A stretch of DNA of 53,694 bases. Origin: Methanobacteriaceae archaeon (GTDB lineage Archaea; Methanobacteriota; Methanobacteria; Methanobacteriales; Methanobacteriaceae). Location: the NCBI GenBank assembly GCA_013403005.1, contig JACBOA010000009.1, forward strand, positions 1 to 53,694, given 5' to 3'. This document shows, one piece after another, positions 16,473-25,185 of this stretch. The position numbers and the translations under genes were made by a program. The notes under the pieces are model-generated. The model was not told where the DNA came from and ran no database searches. It worked only from the letters and a program-made list of their open reading frames with translations. Position 1 is the stretch's first letter; the number at the start of each line of letters is the position of its first letter.

Positions 16473-17295
16473 GGGAAACCTTCCTCTGTGGTTGAACATC
16501 CTGATTTGATAATGTGTCCTTTTTGGTGGTGACTGACATAGGTGATGAACCATCTTTACTTTTGATAATATTTTTCTTTATATCTTTCTTTGGTGGAAGA
16601 ATTCCCTTTGATAATGCATCATCTAATGATACAAACTCAGTGAGGTCCATAACACTTAATTTTTCAGATTCTAAGTTCAAAACACAGAAAGGACAACAAG
16701 TTACCAGAATATCAGCACCAGTTTCAAGGGCGTCATCAACCCGGCTAATGCCAATTTCGGATGATAATTCCGGATAGGCAGACTTAACACCACCTCCTGC
16801 ACCACAACAATTCGCATTCTCCCTGATCTTATCCATCTCCAGGAGTTCAGCTTTTGCCCTTAAAACCTCACGAGGCGCATCATATTCCCCAGAGTGTCTT
16901 CCCAAGTGACATGGATCATGGTAAGTGGCTTTAAGTTGGTCTTTTTTTAAACTGATTTTTCCATCATTTATCAGTTCCTTTAGGAGCTGGCTGATGTGAA
17001 TAACATCTAAATTTTCTCCAAACAATTTAGGATAATCTTCACTTAGAGTGCGGTAGCATCCAGCACAGCTAAGGAGTACTTTTTCACCTTTGAGTTGTTC
17101 AAAAGTTTTTTCCATTACTTCAATGGCATCTTCCTGGAATCCAGTGCGCAGGAGGATGGAACCACAACATCCTTCATTATCCAGAATTTTATATTTTATT
17201 CCAGCTGCATCCAGAATCTTACGGGTATTCCTAGAGATATTTTGAAGTTTATCACGGGCAGTGCAGCCCTGAAAGTAGATAATGATTTTTATCAC
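16465..17295 (-). CDS. CCG-domain protein, HdrB/LutA-like
   Basis: About 276 residues with two cysteine-rich CCG domains, as in heterodisulfide reductase HdrB/HdrD, LutA and GlpC. These domains bind non-cubane 4Fe-4S clusters that act on disulfides or quinone-like partners. Domain 1 has YFQGCTARD, NEGCCGS and LSCAGCYRT. Domain 2 has DPCHLGRHSG, NCCGAGGGV and VTCCPFC. The ~50-residue C-terminal tail is Lys/Ser-rich and not conserved-looking. The GTG at 17295 gives a family-like start MIKIIIYFQGC; a TTG at 17322 is the alternative. It overlaps the LUD gene, so they probably act as one oxidoreductase. Confidence 0.85.
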   Translation of the reverse strand: MIKIIIYFQGCTARDKLQNISRNTRKILDAAGIKYKILDNEGCCGSILLRTGFQEDAIEVMEKTFEQLKGEKVLLSCAGCYRTLSEDYPKLFGENLDVIHISQLLKELINDGKISLKKDQLKATYHDPCHLGRHSGEYDAPREVLRAKAELLEMDKIRENANCCGAGGGVKSAYPELSSEIGISRVDDALETGADILVTCCPFCVLNLESEKLSVMDLTEFVSLDDALSKGILPPKKDIKKNIIKSKDGSSPMSVTTKKDTLSNQDVQPQRKVSHE

Positions 17296-17425
17296 CTTAG
17301 ACTCACAAATATTATACAACAAATGGATTTTACATTAGTACTGATAAATTGAATTTATGGATATTTTAATTTAGGGGTTTAGCTTCAGTTTAATTCGGGT
17401 TAAGTAATTCATAGAGGAACAGTTT

Positions 17426-18433
17426 ATGAGTCTAGTTGATGTTATTGTTGGAGTTCGAAACGAAGAAAAACATTTGAAAAGATGCATCACCAGTTTACAG
17501 GCTCAAACTATTGCAGATATTCAGATATTCGTTGTTGACGGCCAATCTAAGGACCGAACACGCGACATTGTACAGGAAAAAATGAAAGAAGACTCTAGGA
17601 TTAAACTTTTTGATAATCCAAAGAAGGTTATAAGTTCTGCAAGGAATATTGGAATTAAGGCATCACAGGCTCAATACATTGCTTATCTTGATGGACATTG
17701 CTATGTAGATCCAGATTGGCTGGAAACACTCATTTCGAGTTACCAGAAGTATGAAAGGAAGTGTAAAGTTGGTGGTGTGGGCTCCACCTATTCCAGTCCG
17801 GATGATGACACTGATTATGGTAAAGTAGTTGCCCAGGTTTTGCGCACATCACTCGGAGGTTTGGGAACAGCCTACAGGAAGGATGAGAAGATTCAAATGG
17901 TGGACACAGTAGCATTTGCTCTTTACAAACTTTCCATCATTAGAAATGAAGGAATCTTATATGACGAATTAATGACTCAGTGCGAAGACACTGATTTTAA
18001 TTATAAGCTGTTAAAAAAAGGTTATGTACTGTTGAAACATCCTGATGCTTTGGTATACCAGTATCGTCGGCCTAACACTCTACAATTTTTAAGACAAATG
18101 ATTGATTATGGTGAAGGAAGAGCTAAACTAGTGTTGAAATACAAAGAAACATTAAAACTATACCATTTAATTCCAGTTTTGTTGGTTTTCTATCTTTTCA
18201 TTTCTATAATTAGCTTAATATTAGGTATGATAAGTTTTATACGTACTAAAGAACTGTTTTTCATATTTTTTCCCATTTTAATTTATTTAATAATCATTTT
18301 AGCTTATACATTAACTATTTCATTAAAAAATCGTAGTTTAAAATATCTATATGCTTTTTTAATATTTCCAGCTATACATATAGGGTATGGTTTTGGTGTC
18401 TTAAAAGGATTTATAATGAGTATCTGTAAATAA
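17426..18433 (+). CDS. Family 2 glycosyltransferase with C-terminal membrane segments
   Basis: A 335-residue inverting GT-A glycosyltransferase of the type that builds exopolysaccharide or surface glycans (ExoA-like). The nucleotide-sugar fold is visible from VDVIVGVRNEEKHLKRC and VVDGQSKDRT to the DxD-like YLDGH, with an acceptor-side QCEDTDFNYKL motif. The C-terminal 100 residues hold three hydrophobic segments (about 243-268, 275-300 and 307-330), so the enzyme is membrane-bound. It opens the glycan island and is followed 27 bp later by a GT4 gene in the same direction. Donor and acceptor are unknown. Confidence 0.88.
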   Translation: MSLVDVIVGVRNEEKHLKRCITSLQAQTIADIQIFVVDGQSKDRTRDIVQEKMKEDSRIKLFDNPKKVISSARNIGIKASQAQYIAYLDGHCYVDPDWLETLISSYQKYERKCKVGGVGSTYSSPDDDTDYGKVVAQVLRTSLGGLGTAYRKDEKIQMVDTVAFALYKLSIIRNEGILYDELMTQCEDTDFNYKLLKKGYVLLKHPDALVYQYRRPNTLQFLRQMIDYGEGRAKLVLKYKETLKLYHLIPVLLVFYLFISIISLILGMISFIRTKELFFIFFPILIYLIIILAYTLTISLKNRSLKYLYAFLIFPAIHIGYGFGVLKGFIMSICK

Positions 18434-18460
18434 TAAACATTCAATTAAATGGGTATTCCT

Positions 18461-19675
18461 ATGGAGAAGAGAATTTTAATAGTGGTTGATTCATTGAAGA
18501 TTGGTGGAGGCTCAGATAAGTTTGCAGCAATATTGGGGACTGAACTATACAATTATGGTTATCATGTTTCATATTTAACTTTAATGGATGAAAACCCCAA
18601 ATACAGTTTTAAAGGAGATTATTATACTCTTAATGAGAGGGATATCTATGGTAATGATCTTAGAAGAGGATTAGATTTTTTAACTTACGCCCCTAAGATT
18701 AAAAGACTCTGTGAAGATCTAAATATAGACACTATTATATCAGCTGGTGACCCGGCTAATTTTCAAGCACTCATAAGTCGGTTTATTTTTAAAAATAAGG
18801 TACGTATCATTTTAACTCAACATATGAATCCTGAAATTTTTTTAGACAGTCCGTTAAAATTCCGATTAATCAAATATTGTTTTCCTCGTGCTGATAAGGT
18901 CGTTTGCGTTTCTAAAGATGTAGAAAGAATTTTAAATGAAAATTATGGTGTTGAAAATACCTTAACTATCTATAATATGGTAGATATTGAAAAAAATATT
19001 AAACTATCCTTGGAAGAACTTCCTGATGAGTATAATGGCTTTTTTGAAGGAAAGAATAATAAGAAGAATTTTCACTTCATTAATGTGGGTAGATTAGATT
19101 ATCAGAAGGGACAGTACTTTTTGATTCGAAGTTTCCGGCGTGTAGTAGATTATTATGGGAATGCAAGATTATTAATTTTGGGGGAGGGCGATTTAAGAGG
19201 GAATTTGCAAGATTTGATCACTTCACTTGGTTTAAATGAGAATGTTTTTTTGTTGGGCGAGGTAGAAAATGTGTTTCCATTCCTTATATCTAGTGATTGT
19301 TTTGTTTTAAGTTCCCTTTGGGAAGGCCTACCTTTATCTTTAATTGAAGCCCTTTCAATGAATCTCCCAGTTATATCTACTGATTGTAAAACAGGCCCTA
19401 GAGAGATATTATGCCCTGAACTAGATTTAGATGAAAAGATTAATTATCCTTATTTAGGCAAACACGCAATATTAACACACAAATTTCATAAAGTTCCTGT
19501 TTTTTCCACGGTCAGTCAAGTTTCTCTCAATAAATCTGAGGCAATGTTAGCTGATTTGATGATTAGAATGATTGAAGATCCTGATTTAATTAAAAATTAC
19601 TCTAACGGTCGAGTAGTCGCCAAAAACTTTGATAAAGAAAAAATTATAACTCAATGGGATACCTTATTAAAATAA
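18461..19675 (+). CDS. Family 4 glycosyltransferase, paralogue A
   Basis: A 404-residue retaining GT-B glycosyltransferase. Features are the N-terminal VVDSLKIGGGSDKFAA, the middle VGRLDYQKGQYFLI, the donor-binding SSLWEGLPLSLIEALS and the late TDCKTGPREIL, all typical of GT4. The ATG at 18461 was chosen; the one at 18449 adds four residues. It is closely similar along its full length to the gene at 21084-22292, so the two arose by duplication. They are now separated by an oppositely oriented FkbM gene and a MITE. It probably adds a sugar to a surface polysaccharide or S-layer glycan. Confidence 0.9.
   Translation: MEKRILIVVDSLKIGGGSDKFAAILGTELYNYGYHVSYLTLMDENPKYSFKGDYYTLNERDIYGNDLRRGLDFLTYAPKIKRLCEDLNIDTIISAGDPANFQALISRFIFKNKVRIILTQHMNPEIFLDSPLKFRLIKYCFPRADKVVCVSKDVERILNENYGVENTLTIYNMVDIEKNIKLSLEELPDEYNGFFEGKNNKKNFHFINVGRLDYQKGQYFLIRSFRRVVDYYGNARLLILGEGDLRGNLQDLITSLGLNENVFLLGEVENVFPFLISSDCFVLSSLWEGLPLSLIEALSMNLPVISTDCKTGPREILCPELDLDEKINYPYLGKHAILTHKFHKVPVFSTVSQVSLNKSEAMLADLMIRMIEDPDLIKNYSNGRVVAKNFDKEKIITQWDTLLK
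18557..18633 (+). repeat. Conserved 77-bp tract shared by the two GT4 paralogues (copy A)
   Basis: These 77 bp differ from 21174-21250 at only 3 positions, although the DNA on both sides is far more diverged. This suggests recent exchange between the paralogues. Confidence 0.75.
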
Positions 19676-19831
19676 TAACTCCACAAATCATTATATAGTT
19701 CATTTACTTAAATTTTTAGGGAATTTAAAATCAAGATTTATGGATTGAAAGTTCAATTCACTTATCAATTGCTGTTATTTGCATAAAATACTCATATCAT
19801 AAATCACCAAAAAGTGTTTAATGGAAATCAT

Positions 19832-20628
19832 TTAGATTTTTTTTGCATATGTTGTTAAATGTTCTTCAAATTCAGTAATAGAATCATAGCCTAATTGATT
19901 TAACATTTTTTCAAGACGGATATATGTTTTTTCACCATTTAATTGGTGATAAGATGCAATTGCCAAATTAACCTTGTTATTTAATAGAATCTTCTTGGAA
20001 CCTTTTATTAGTTCAATTTCAGCCCCTTCAACATCAGCTTTGATAAAATCAACATTATTTATACTTAAATTATCCAATTCTTGATCTAAAGAGACAACTG
20101 AAACATTAATGGTAGAATTTGCCATATTTTCTTCAAATATTAACGATGAACCTTTATCATTCTTTTTAAAATTTAATTGTGTTTTTTTATTCCATAAGCC
20201 TTTGTTAACGGGTATTATATTGGAAATATTATTAAGTTTTATGTTGTGCAATAATTTTTTAATGTTTGCCGGATCAGGTTCAAATGCTATTACCAAACCC
20301 TTTTCCCCCACCTGTTGTGATGCTAAAACTGAGAAAGTTCCTTGATAAGCACCACAATCTATTATTGTATCATTTTTTTTGATTGTATATTTTCTTAAAT
20401 AACCTTCTAAAATTTCATAAAAATCGCTAGAGGGATAGTCACAGAATTTGTAGACATTTTCTCCGTACTTTCAATGAAAATATCATTCTTATATGTTGTA
20501 TTAAAATCGCTATTTCTAAATAAGTATTTATTAGCGATAAAACATTTTAGAATATTTTTGATTTTTCCTTCAGGGAAGTAAGAGAAAAATATTTCTCCAA
20601 AAAATTTATTCCATCTTTTCTGCATCAT
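19832..20628 (-). pseudogene. FkbM-family methyltransferase, frameshifted
   Basis: Two reading frames together encode a complete ~265-residue FkbM-type SAM methyltransferase, a family that O-methylates sugars or other acceptors. The N-terminal part (ATG at 20628, MMQKRWNKFFGEIFF) runs to the region of FIES. The reading frame then shifts near 20469-20473. In the second frame it continues YGENVYKFCDYPSSDF, then TIIDCGAYQGTFSVLA (SAM site) and GLVIAFEPDP, to the stop at 19832. One extra A in the GAAAG run would restore an unbroken chain. No good ribosome site is seen upstream and a MITE ends 22 bp away. It may be a pseudogene, a sequencing error or, less likely, programmed frameshifting. Confidence 0.8.
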
Positions 20629-20650
20629 AACACATAATATTTTTTTAATT

Positions 20651-20785
20651 GGGACTGTAAATTTAATGGCTGATAACTGTTCATCAAAATTTGAAATTCT
20701 TTTTTATGGTTCTTTCACCAAAGAAGATTAGTCAAAGCAAAGATTGTTTACAAATTCTCTCCAACCCCAATAACTTTACAGCTCC
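20651..20785 (-). mobile_element. MITE-like repeat, copy 3, with target duplication
   Basis: A 135-bp element in the opposite orientation to copies 2 and 4. Ends are GGGACTGTAAATTTA and its inverse TAACTTTACAGCTCC. It is flanked by perfect 8-bp direct repeats TTTTAATT (20643-20650 and 20786-20793), the best evidence in the window that the family transposes. There is no coding capacity. It lies 22 bp upstream of the start codon of the frameshifted FkbM gene. Confidence 0.85.
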
Positions 20786-20793
20786 TTTTAATT

Positions 20794-21083
20794 ATAACCA
20801 AGTGGTTTTTTATTTGAGTTTTTATTGAACATTTCAAAGGGTTAAATTAGTGTCATTTCCAGTACTTCAGTAATTACTCTTCTTTTATTAAAGAGATTCT
20901 TTAATACTATTGGTTAATACTATGAATGGTTTATAATTTAATAATTTTAAATACACATAAAACCATGACTACTATTATACTAAATTTTATTGAACCAAAA
21001 GTCACATAATAACATATGTTGCTAATTATATCCACATAATCCACATAGAAAGGGCTTTAATTAAAAAATGAGTAGTATAAATC
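20794..21083. other. AT-rich spacer before GT4 paralogue B
   Basis: No coding frame is seen. Several TTTATAA-type words (for example near 20930) could serve as promoters for the plus-strand glycosyltransferase at 21084. There is no strong ribosome site before that start. Confidence 0.4.
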
Positions 21084-22292
21084 ATGAAAGTTTTAATTTT
21101 GGTTGAATCACTTAAAGTAGGAGGAGGATCTGAAAGGTTCGCCGCCAACTTGGGAACACAACTTTACCATAAAGGTTATCATGTTTCATATTTAACTTTA
21201 ATGGATGAAAACCCAAAATACAGTTTTAAAGGTGACTATTATACTCTTAACCAGGCTTATATTTATGGAAATGCTTTTAAAAGAGTATTTGATCTTTTAA
21301 GATATTCTCCAAAAATTAAAAGACTTTGTGAAGATTTGAATATTGATACCATAATCTCAGTGGCTGAAGTGGCAAATTTTCATGCTGTTTTAAGTCGGCT
21401 TTATGGAAACAAGGTGCGTATTATTCTTTCTCAGCATATTAATCCAGAAATATTTTTAGATAGTCCATTGAAATTCAGATTGGTAAAATTCTTCTATTCG
21501 CGTGCGGATGATGTGGTGTGTGTTTCAAAAGAAGTTGAAAAGGTTCTAAATAACACTTACGGTATTTCAAATACATTAACCATCTATAATATGATTGATA
21601 TTGAAAAAAACATTAATCTATCTCTGGAAAAAATTCCTGAAGACTATAAAAAGTTATTTAATGTGAAGAATCAACAAAAATATTTTAATTTCATTAATGT
21701 AGGTAGATTAACCCGGCAAAAGGGTCATTGGTTTTTGATTAGGAGTTTTAGAAGAGTTGTGGAACATTATAGAAATGCAAGATTATTGATTTTGGGGGAA
21801 GGTGTTCTGAGAGAAGATCTCGAAGCATTAATTGAACAACTAGATTTATGTGAGAATGTATTTCTCTTAGGTGAACAGGAGAATGTTTATCCCTTCCTCA
21901 AAAATAGTGACTGTTTTGTTTTCAGTTCCCTATGGGAAGGTCTGCCCCTATCTTTAATCGAAGCACTTTCGATGAATATTCCAATTATATCCACAGATTG
22001 CAAAACAGGTCCGAGGGAAGTTTTATGTCCAGAACTGGATTTAGAAGAAGCAGTTAATTATCCTTATTTTGGAAAACACGCAATCCTCACCAGATCTTTC
22101 CAAAATGAAATCATATTTAAAAATCTGGAAGAATTACCATTAACTGAGGATGAACATATTTTTTCGGATATGATGATTAAGATCATAGAAGATCCCGATT
22201 TAAAAGTAAAATATTCAAACACACGTGAATTAGCTTCAAATTTTTCTTACAAGAAAATTATCGATCAATGGGATAATTTATTATATTTATAG
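21084..22292 (+). CDS. Family 4 glycosyltransferase, paralogue B
   Basis: A 402-residue GT-B retaining glycosyltransferase and close paralogue of the gene at 18461-19675. The same landmarks are present: VESLKVGGGSERFAA, VGRLTRQKGHWFLI, SSLWEGLPLSLIEALS and TDCKTGPREVLCPELDL. The segment YHVSYLTLMDENPKYSF is identical in both. Sequence differences are concentrated near residues 90-110 and in the last 60 residues, where acceptor choice may differ. It is followed 71 bp later by a GT2 gene in the same direction. Confidence 0.9.
   Translation: MKVLILVESLKVGGGSERFAANLGTQLYHKGYHVSYLTLMDENPKYSFKGDYYTLNQAYIYGNAFKRVFDLLRYSPKIKRLCEDLNIDTIISVAEVANFHAVLSRLYGNKVRIILSQHINPEIFLDSPLKFRLVKFFYSRADDVVCVSKEVEKVLNNTYGISNTLTIYNMIDIEKNINLSLEKIPEDYKKLFNVKNQQKYFNFINVGRLTRQKGHWFLIRSFRRVVEHYRNARLLILGEGVLREDLEALIEQLDLCENVFLLGEQENVYPFLKNSDCFVFSSLWEGLPLSLIEALSMNIPIISTDCKTGPREVLCPELDLEEAVNYPYFGKHAILTRSFQNEIIFKNLEELPLTEDEHIFSDMMIKIIEDPDLKVKYSNTRELASNFSYKKIIDQWDNLLYL
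21174..21250 (+). repeat. Conserved 77-bp tract shared by the two GT4 paralogues (copy B)
   Basis: Partner of 18557-18633, with 3 mismatches over 77 bp including silent sites; see that entry. Confidence 0.75.
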
Positions 22293-22363
22293 AGATTTTT
22301 AAATGAGATTAAGCAAAAATTTCTAAATTTCAACAATCATTTAAAAAATCTTAGGTTATAAGT

Positions 22364-23512
22364 ATGGAATCTCCAGAGAAACTTAAAAAAACCACTAAAA
22401 AATATTACCCGCTGGTTTCTATTATAACTCCAACGTATAATCATGAAAAATTCATTTCAAGTTGCATAGAGAGTGTTTTAGAGCAAACATACCCAAATTG
22501 GGAAATGATTATTATAGATGATGGTTCTACGGATAGAACTGGCCGTATAATTCAGGAATACAAGGATAAAAGAATTAAATATGTCAAACAAGATCATCTT
22601 GGCATCTGGAAACTAAATGAAACATACAATAAAGCTTTGAATTTATCTAACGGTGATTTAATTGCTATTTTAGAAGGTGATGATGCATGGTCTAGTAATA
22701 AATTAGAAGAACAAGTAAAAATTTTTGCAAGTAAGGATATTATATTGACTTGGGGAAGAAAGAATACCATAAATAATAAAAATGAAATTATATCTTTTGA
22801 CCTTCACAGCCTTAAGCCATTTATGTGCATGTCACAGGAGGAAATAATAAAAAATCTCCTCATTTATAATTTCATGCAACCTTGCACTGTGATGATAGAT
22901 AAAAAAGCTTTATTATCCATCGGGGGTTTTTTACAGTATGAGAATGTACCATTTGTAGATTACAGCACTTTTTTAGAACTTAGTTTGAAAGGAAAATTCT
23001 ATCCTTCTGACTCAGTTTTGGGCTATTGGAGGAAGCATAAGGCACAGGTAACCACGGTACAAGAGACTGAAGTAACTAAAGCGTTCATGATTTCAGTAGA
23101 TTTTTTTGAAAAACTAGATCCTTCGATTAAAAAAACGATTAAATTTGATATAAATGAAAAAGTGAAGTTTCACGAAAAACTGTTAATTGACCAGGTTGCA
23201 GTTTCAGCTAGATTATCCTTATTAAATGGTAATTGGGATGAAGCATTAACCCAATATAAACATATGTTTCAAAATGGTGGTTTTTCTATTAAATTACAAT
23301 CTTTTTTGGGTATTATCTGTGCTATTTGCAGGTTAAATCTTGAATGGTTAGCAGTTATTAGCTGTAAACCTAAATTATGTGATACTTCGGGGGAATGGTG
23401 TACAACGGTATATAAAAATAATAAATTATCCTTTTTATTTAGAATTCAAATTTTTGCAATGAATTTGTTTCTAAGATTACTCGGTAAACCTACTTTGTCT
23501 GCAAAAGTGTAA
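22364..23512 (+). CDS. Family 2 glycosyltransferase
   Basis: A 382-residue protein with an N-terminal GT-A domain (about 15-220): VSIITPTYNHEKFISSCIESV, IIDDGSTDRTG and a DxD-like LEGDDAW. It has GIWKLNETYNKAL in place of the common RNxG acceptor helix. The C-terminal 150 residues are helical with no clear membrane segment and may be an acceptor or partner-binding extension. The ATG follows AGGTTATAAGT. It closes the plus-strand part of the glycan island and converges on the DUF2304 gene. Confidence 0.88.
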   Translation: MESPEKLKKTTKKYYPLVSIITPTYNHEKFISSCIESVLEQTYPNWEMIIIDDGSTDRTGRIIQEYKDKRIKYVKQDHLGIWKLNETYNKALNLSNGDLIAILEGDDAWSSNKLEEQVKIFASKDIILTWGRKNTINNKNEIISFDLHSLKPFMCMSQEEIIKNLLIYNFMQPCTVMIDKKALLSIGGFLQYENVPFVDYSTFLELSLKGKFYPSDSVLGYWRKHKAQVTTVQETEVTKAFMISVDFFEKLDPSIKKTIKFDINEKVKFHEKLLIDQVAVSARLSLLNGNWDEALTQYKHMFQNGGFSIKLQSFLGIICAICRLNLEWLAVISCKPKLCDTSGEWCTTVYKNNKLSFLFRIQIFAMNLFLRLLGKPTLSAKV

Positions 23513-23588
23513 AGAATACAAAATTGGTGTTAAAATAGATGTTTCTAGCAATTTTCAACATTATGATTTTTTTTTATTTAGGGCTAAT

Positions 23589-23996
23589 TTATCGATTAGT
23601 AAATTGCTCTTCTATTTTATAATTTTTTTTATCAGTTGATTCTTCTTTGCCATTTTTTCCTTTATTGTCGATTTTTTTACTTTCCAAGGCCATTTCACGA
23701 ACTAGAATAGTTATTTCTTCTTCAATATTTTCAATCATGTTGTAAATTTTAAAGATTAAGTAAAAACAACTGATCAGTCCGAGAATTAGTATTAAGTCTA
23801 GTCCTCTACCTATACCTGTTATATTGGCCAAAATAGAAGTTGTATTGGGATAGATGGAAAAAATAATTAGAAGTAACCAGATTGTTGCCCACACTAAGAG
23901 CATGTTAAAAGTCATCTTTTTATCTTTAAACCTTATTAAAGTAAAGAGAACTCCTACGATTCCAATTAATAATCCAATATACTGGTATATTATCAT
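23589..23996 (-). CDS. DUF2304 membrane protein
   Basis: A 135-residue protein with three membrane helices (about 4-20, 30-48 and 66-86), followed by a charged, coiled cytoplasmic tail. This fits the DUF2304 family, which is usually encoded beside a dolichol-phosphate-mannose-synthase-like glycosyltransferase, as here (24034-24759, same strand, 37 bp away). It likely anchors or assists that enzyme at the membrane. The start follows AGGAGT. The tail is Lys-rich (KKIDNKGKNGKEE). Confidence 0.8.
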   Translation of the reverse strand: MIIYQYIGLLIGIVGVLFTLIRFKDKKMTFNMLLVWATIWLLLIIFSIYPNTTSILANITGIGRGLDLILILGLISCFYLIFKIYNMIENIEEEITILVREMALESKKIDNKGKNGKEESTDKKNYKIEEQFTNR

Positions 23997-24033
23997 TTAT
24001 TAACTCCTAAAAATTTTATTCGTTTAAGTTTAA

Positions 24034-24759
24034 CTATTTAAAAAAACCTCTGATAAGTTTTGCAAGTATTTTCAAACCGATTTTTGTATTAGTTCCTTTT
24101 GAAAGTGAATAATCAGTGTAAATAGTGGTTATAGGAACCTCGACCAAACGGAGTCCTTTTCTTTGCACTTCACCAATTATCTCAGATGAAACACCGTAAT
24201 CACGGGAGTGGAGTTCCATTAACTCAACTGCCTTACGGTTAAATGTTCTCAATCCTGACTGGGAGTCTCCAACATTCTTACCATAAAAGATGAGGGTGAT
24301 AATATTCATCACCAGATTACCAAATTTTTTACGGAAAGGCATTTCCTTAAAATTTCTCTTTCCAATAACCACATCAGCTTGATTTTCGAGAATTGGTTGG
24401 CATAATGGAATTATATCACTGGAGTGATGTTGACCATCAGCATCGAAAGTTACAGTAATCTGGGAATTTTGCCTTAGTGCAGCTTCAATTCCTGTAGAAA
24501 TGGCCGCACCTAATCCCCTGTTTAATGGATGTCTATATAAATTTAGCTGGTCTGGGTATTGTTTTAAGATATCTTCTACTGCCGAGTATGTGTTATCGGT
24601 AGAGCCATCATCAATGACAATAAGATTTAGTCCAAGAGAAATCAATTCTGTTAAAACCCTTTTAATGGTTCTTGATTCATTATAAGCGGGAACAACTACG
24701 TAAATGTCATTAATATGTTCTTTAAATAATATTTCATTAACTTCAATGTCTTGATTCAA
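24034..24759 (-). CDS. Dolichol-phosphate-mannose synthase-like GT2
   Basis: A 241-residue polyprenyl-phosphate glycosyltransferase of the DPM1 type, which transfers a sugar from a nucleotide to a lipid phosphate. Visible motifs are VVVPAYNESRTIKRVL, VIDDGSTDNT, the metal site TFDADGQHH and the acceptor-loop GDSQSGLRTFNRKA. It lacks C-terminal membrane helices; the adjacent DUF2304 protein may supply them. The start is TTG at 24759, 8 nt behind GGAG. It probably supplies lipid-linked sugar for surface glycans or N-glycosylation. Confidence 0.9.
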   Translation of the reverse strand: MNQDIEVNEILFKEHINDIYVVVPAYNESRTIKRVLTELISLGLNLIVIDDGSTDNTYSAVEDILKQYPDQLNLYRHPLNRGLGAAISTGIEAALRQNSQITVTFDADGQHHSSDIIPLCQPILENQADVVIGKRNFKEMPFRKKFGNLVMNIITLIFYGKNVGDSQSGLRTFNRKAVELMELHSRDYGVSSEIIGEVQRKGLRLVEVPITTIYTDYSLSKGTNTKIGLKILAKLIRGFFK

Positions 24760-25185
24760 TTTTAGTTCTCCATCAATGGATATTTTCCTTTTAAAGCTAT
24801 TATATTAATTAAATTATAATTTATTATATTTTTATGAATATTGATTATGTTATTTTAAGTTTGCTCGTTCACAAGATAATATAAGTTTGCATTTGTACAA
24901 CATTCGTGTCGTTTCAGAACCATGAGGTGATGCCTAAGGAACTGCATTGTTTGCTGAATAAATATTGAGGTTGATGCTGAGAAAATGTTACTGTTTGAAA
25001 TTTAGTTACTGCAGGAAGGAAATTGGAAACGAACTAATATTAGAGAATGTTAATCTATAAAATAGAGAAAGAATGGTTTAGAAAATCTGCATAGAGAAAC
25101 TTGCAGATGAAATGGAACTAATTGTTCCTAAGTGCTAGTAACATGGAAATTGATCCTGTTATTTCTTTGTAAGCTTGATCTGCTT
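24760..25185. other. 426-bp region without an intact gene
   Basis: This stretch is less AT-rich than ordinary spacers here (24890-25180) and has a codon-like texture, but every frame on both strands is broken by stops. It may be a decayed gene between two glycosyltransferases. A GAGGTGATG at about 24924 opens only a 12-codon frame. No RNA gene is identified. Confidence 0.4.

Noticed and set aside
24920..24985. C/D-box-like order TGATG...CTGA...TTGATG...CTGA
   Set aside because: The second C-like and D-like boxes overlap, leaving no second guide, and the C boxes lack the final A; this does not fit an archaeal C/D sRNA.
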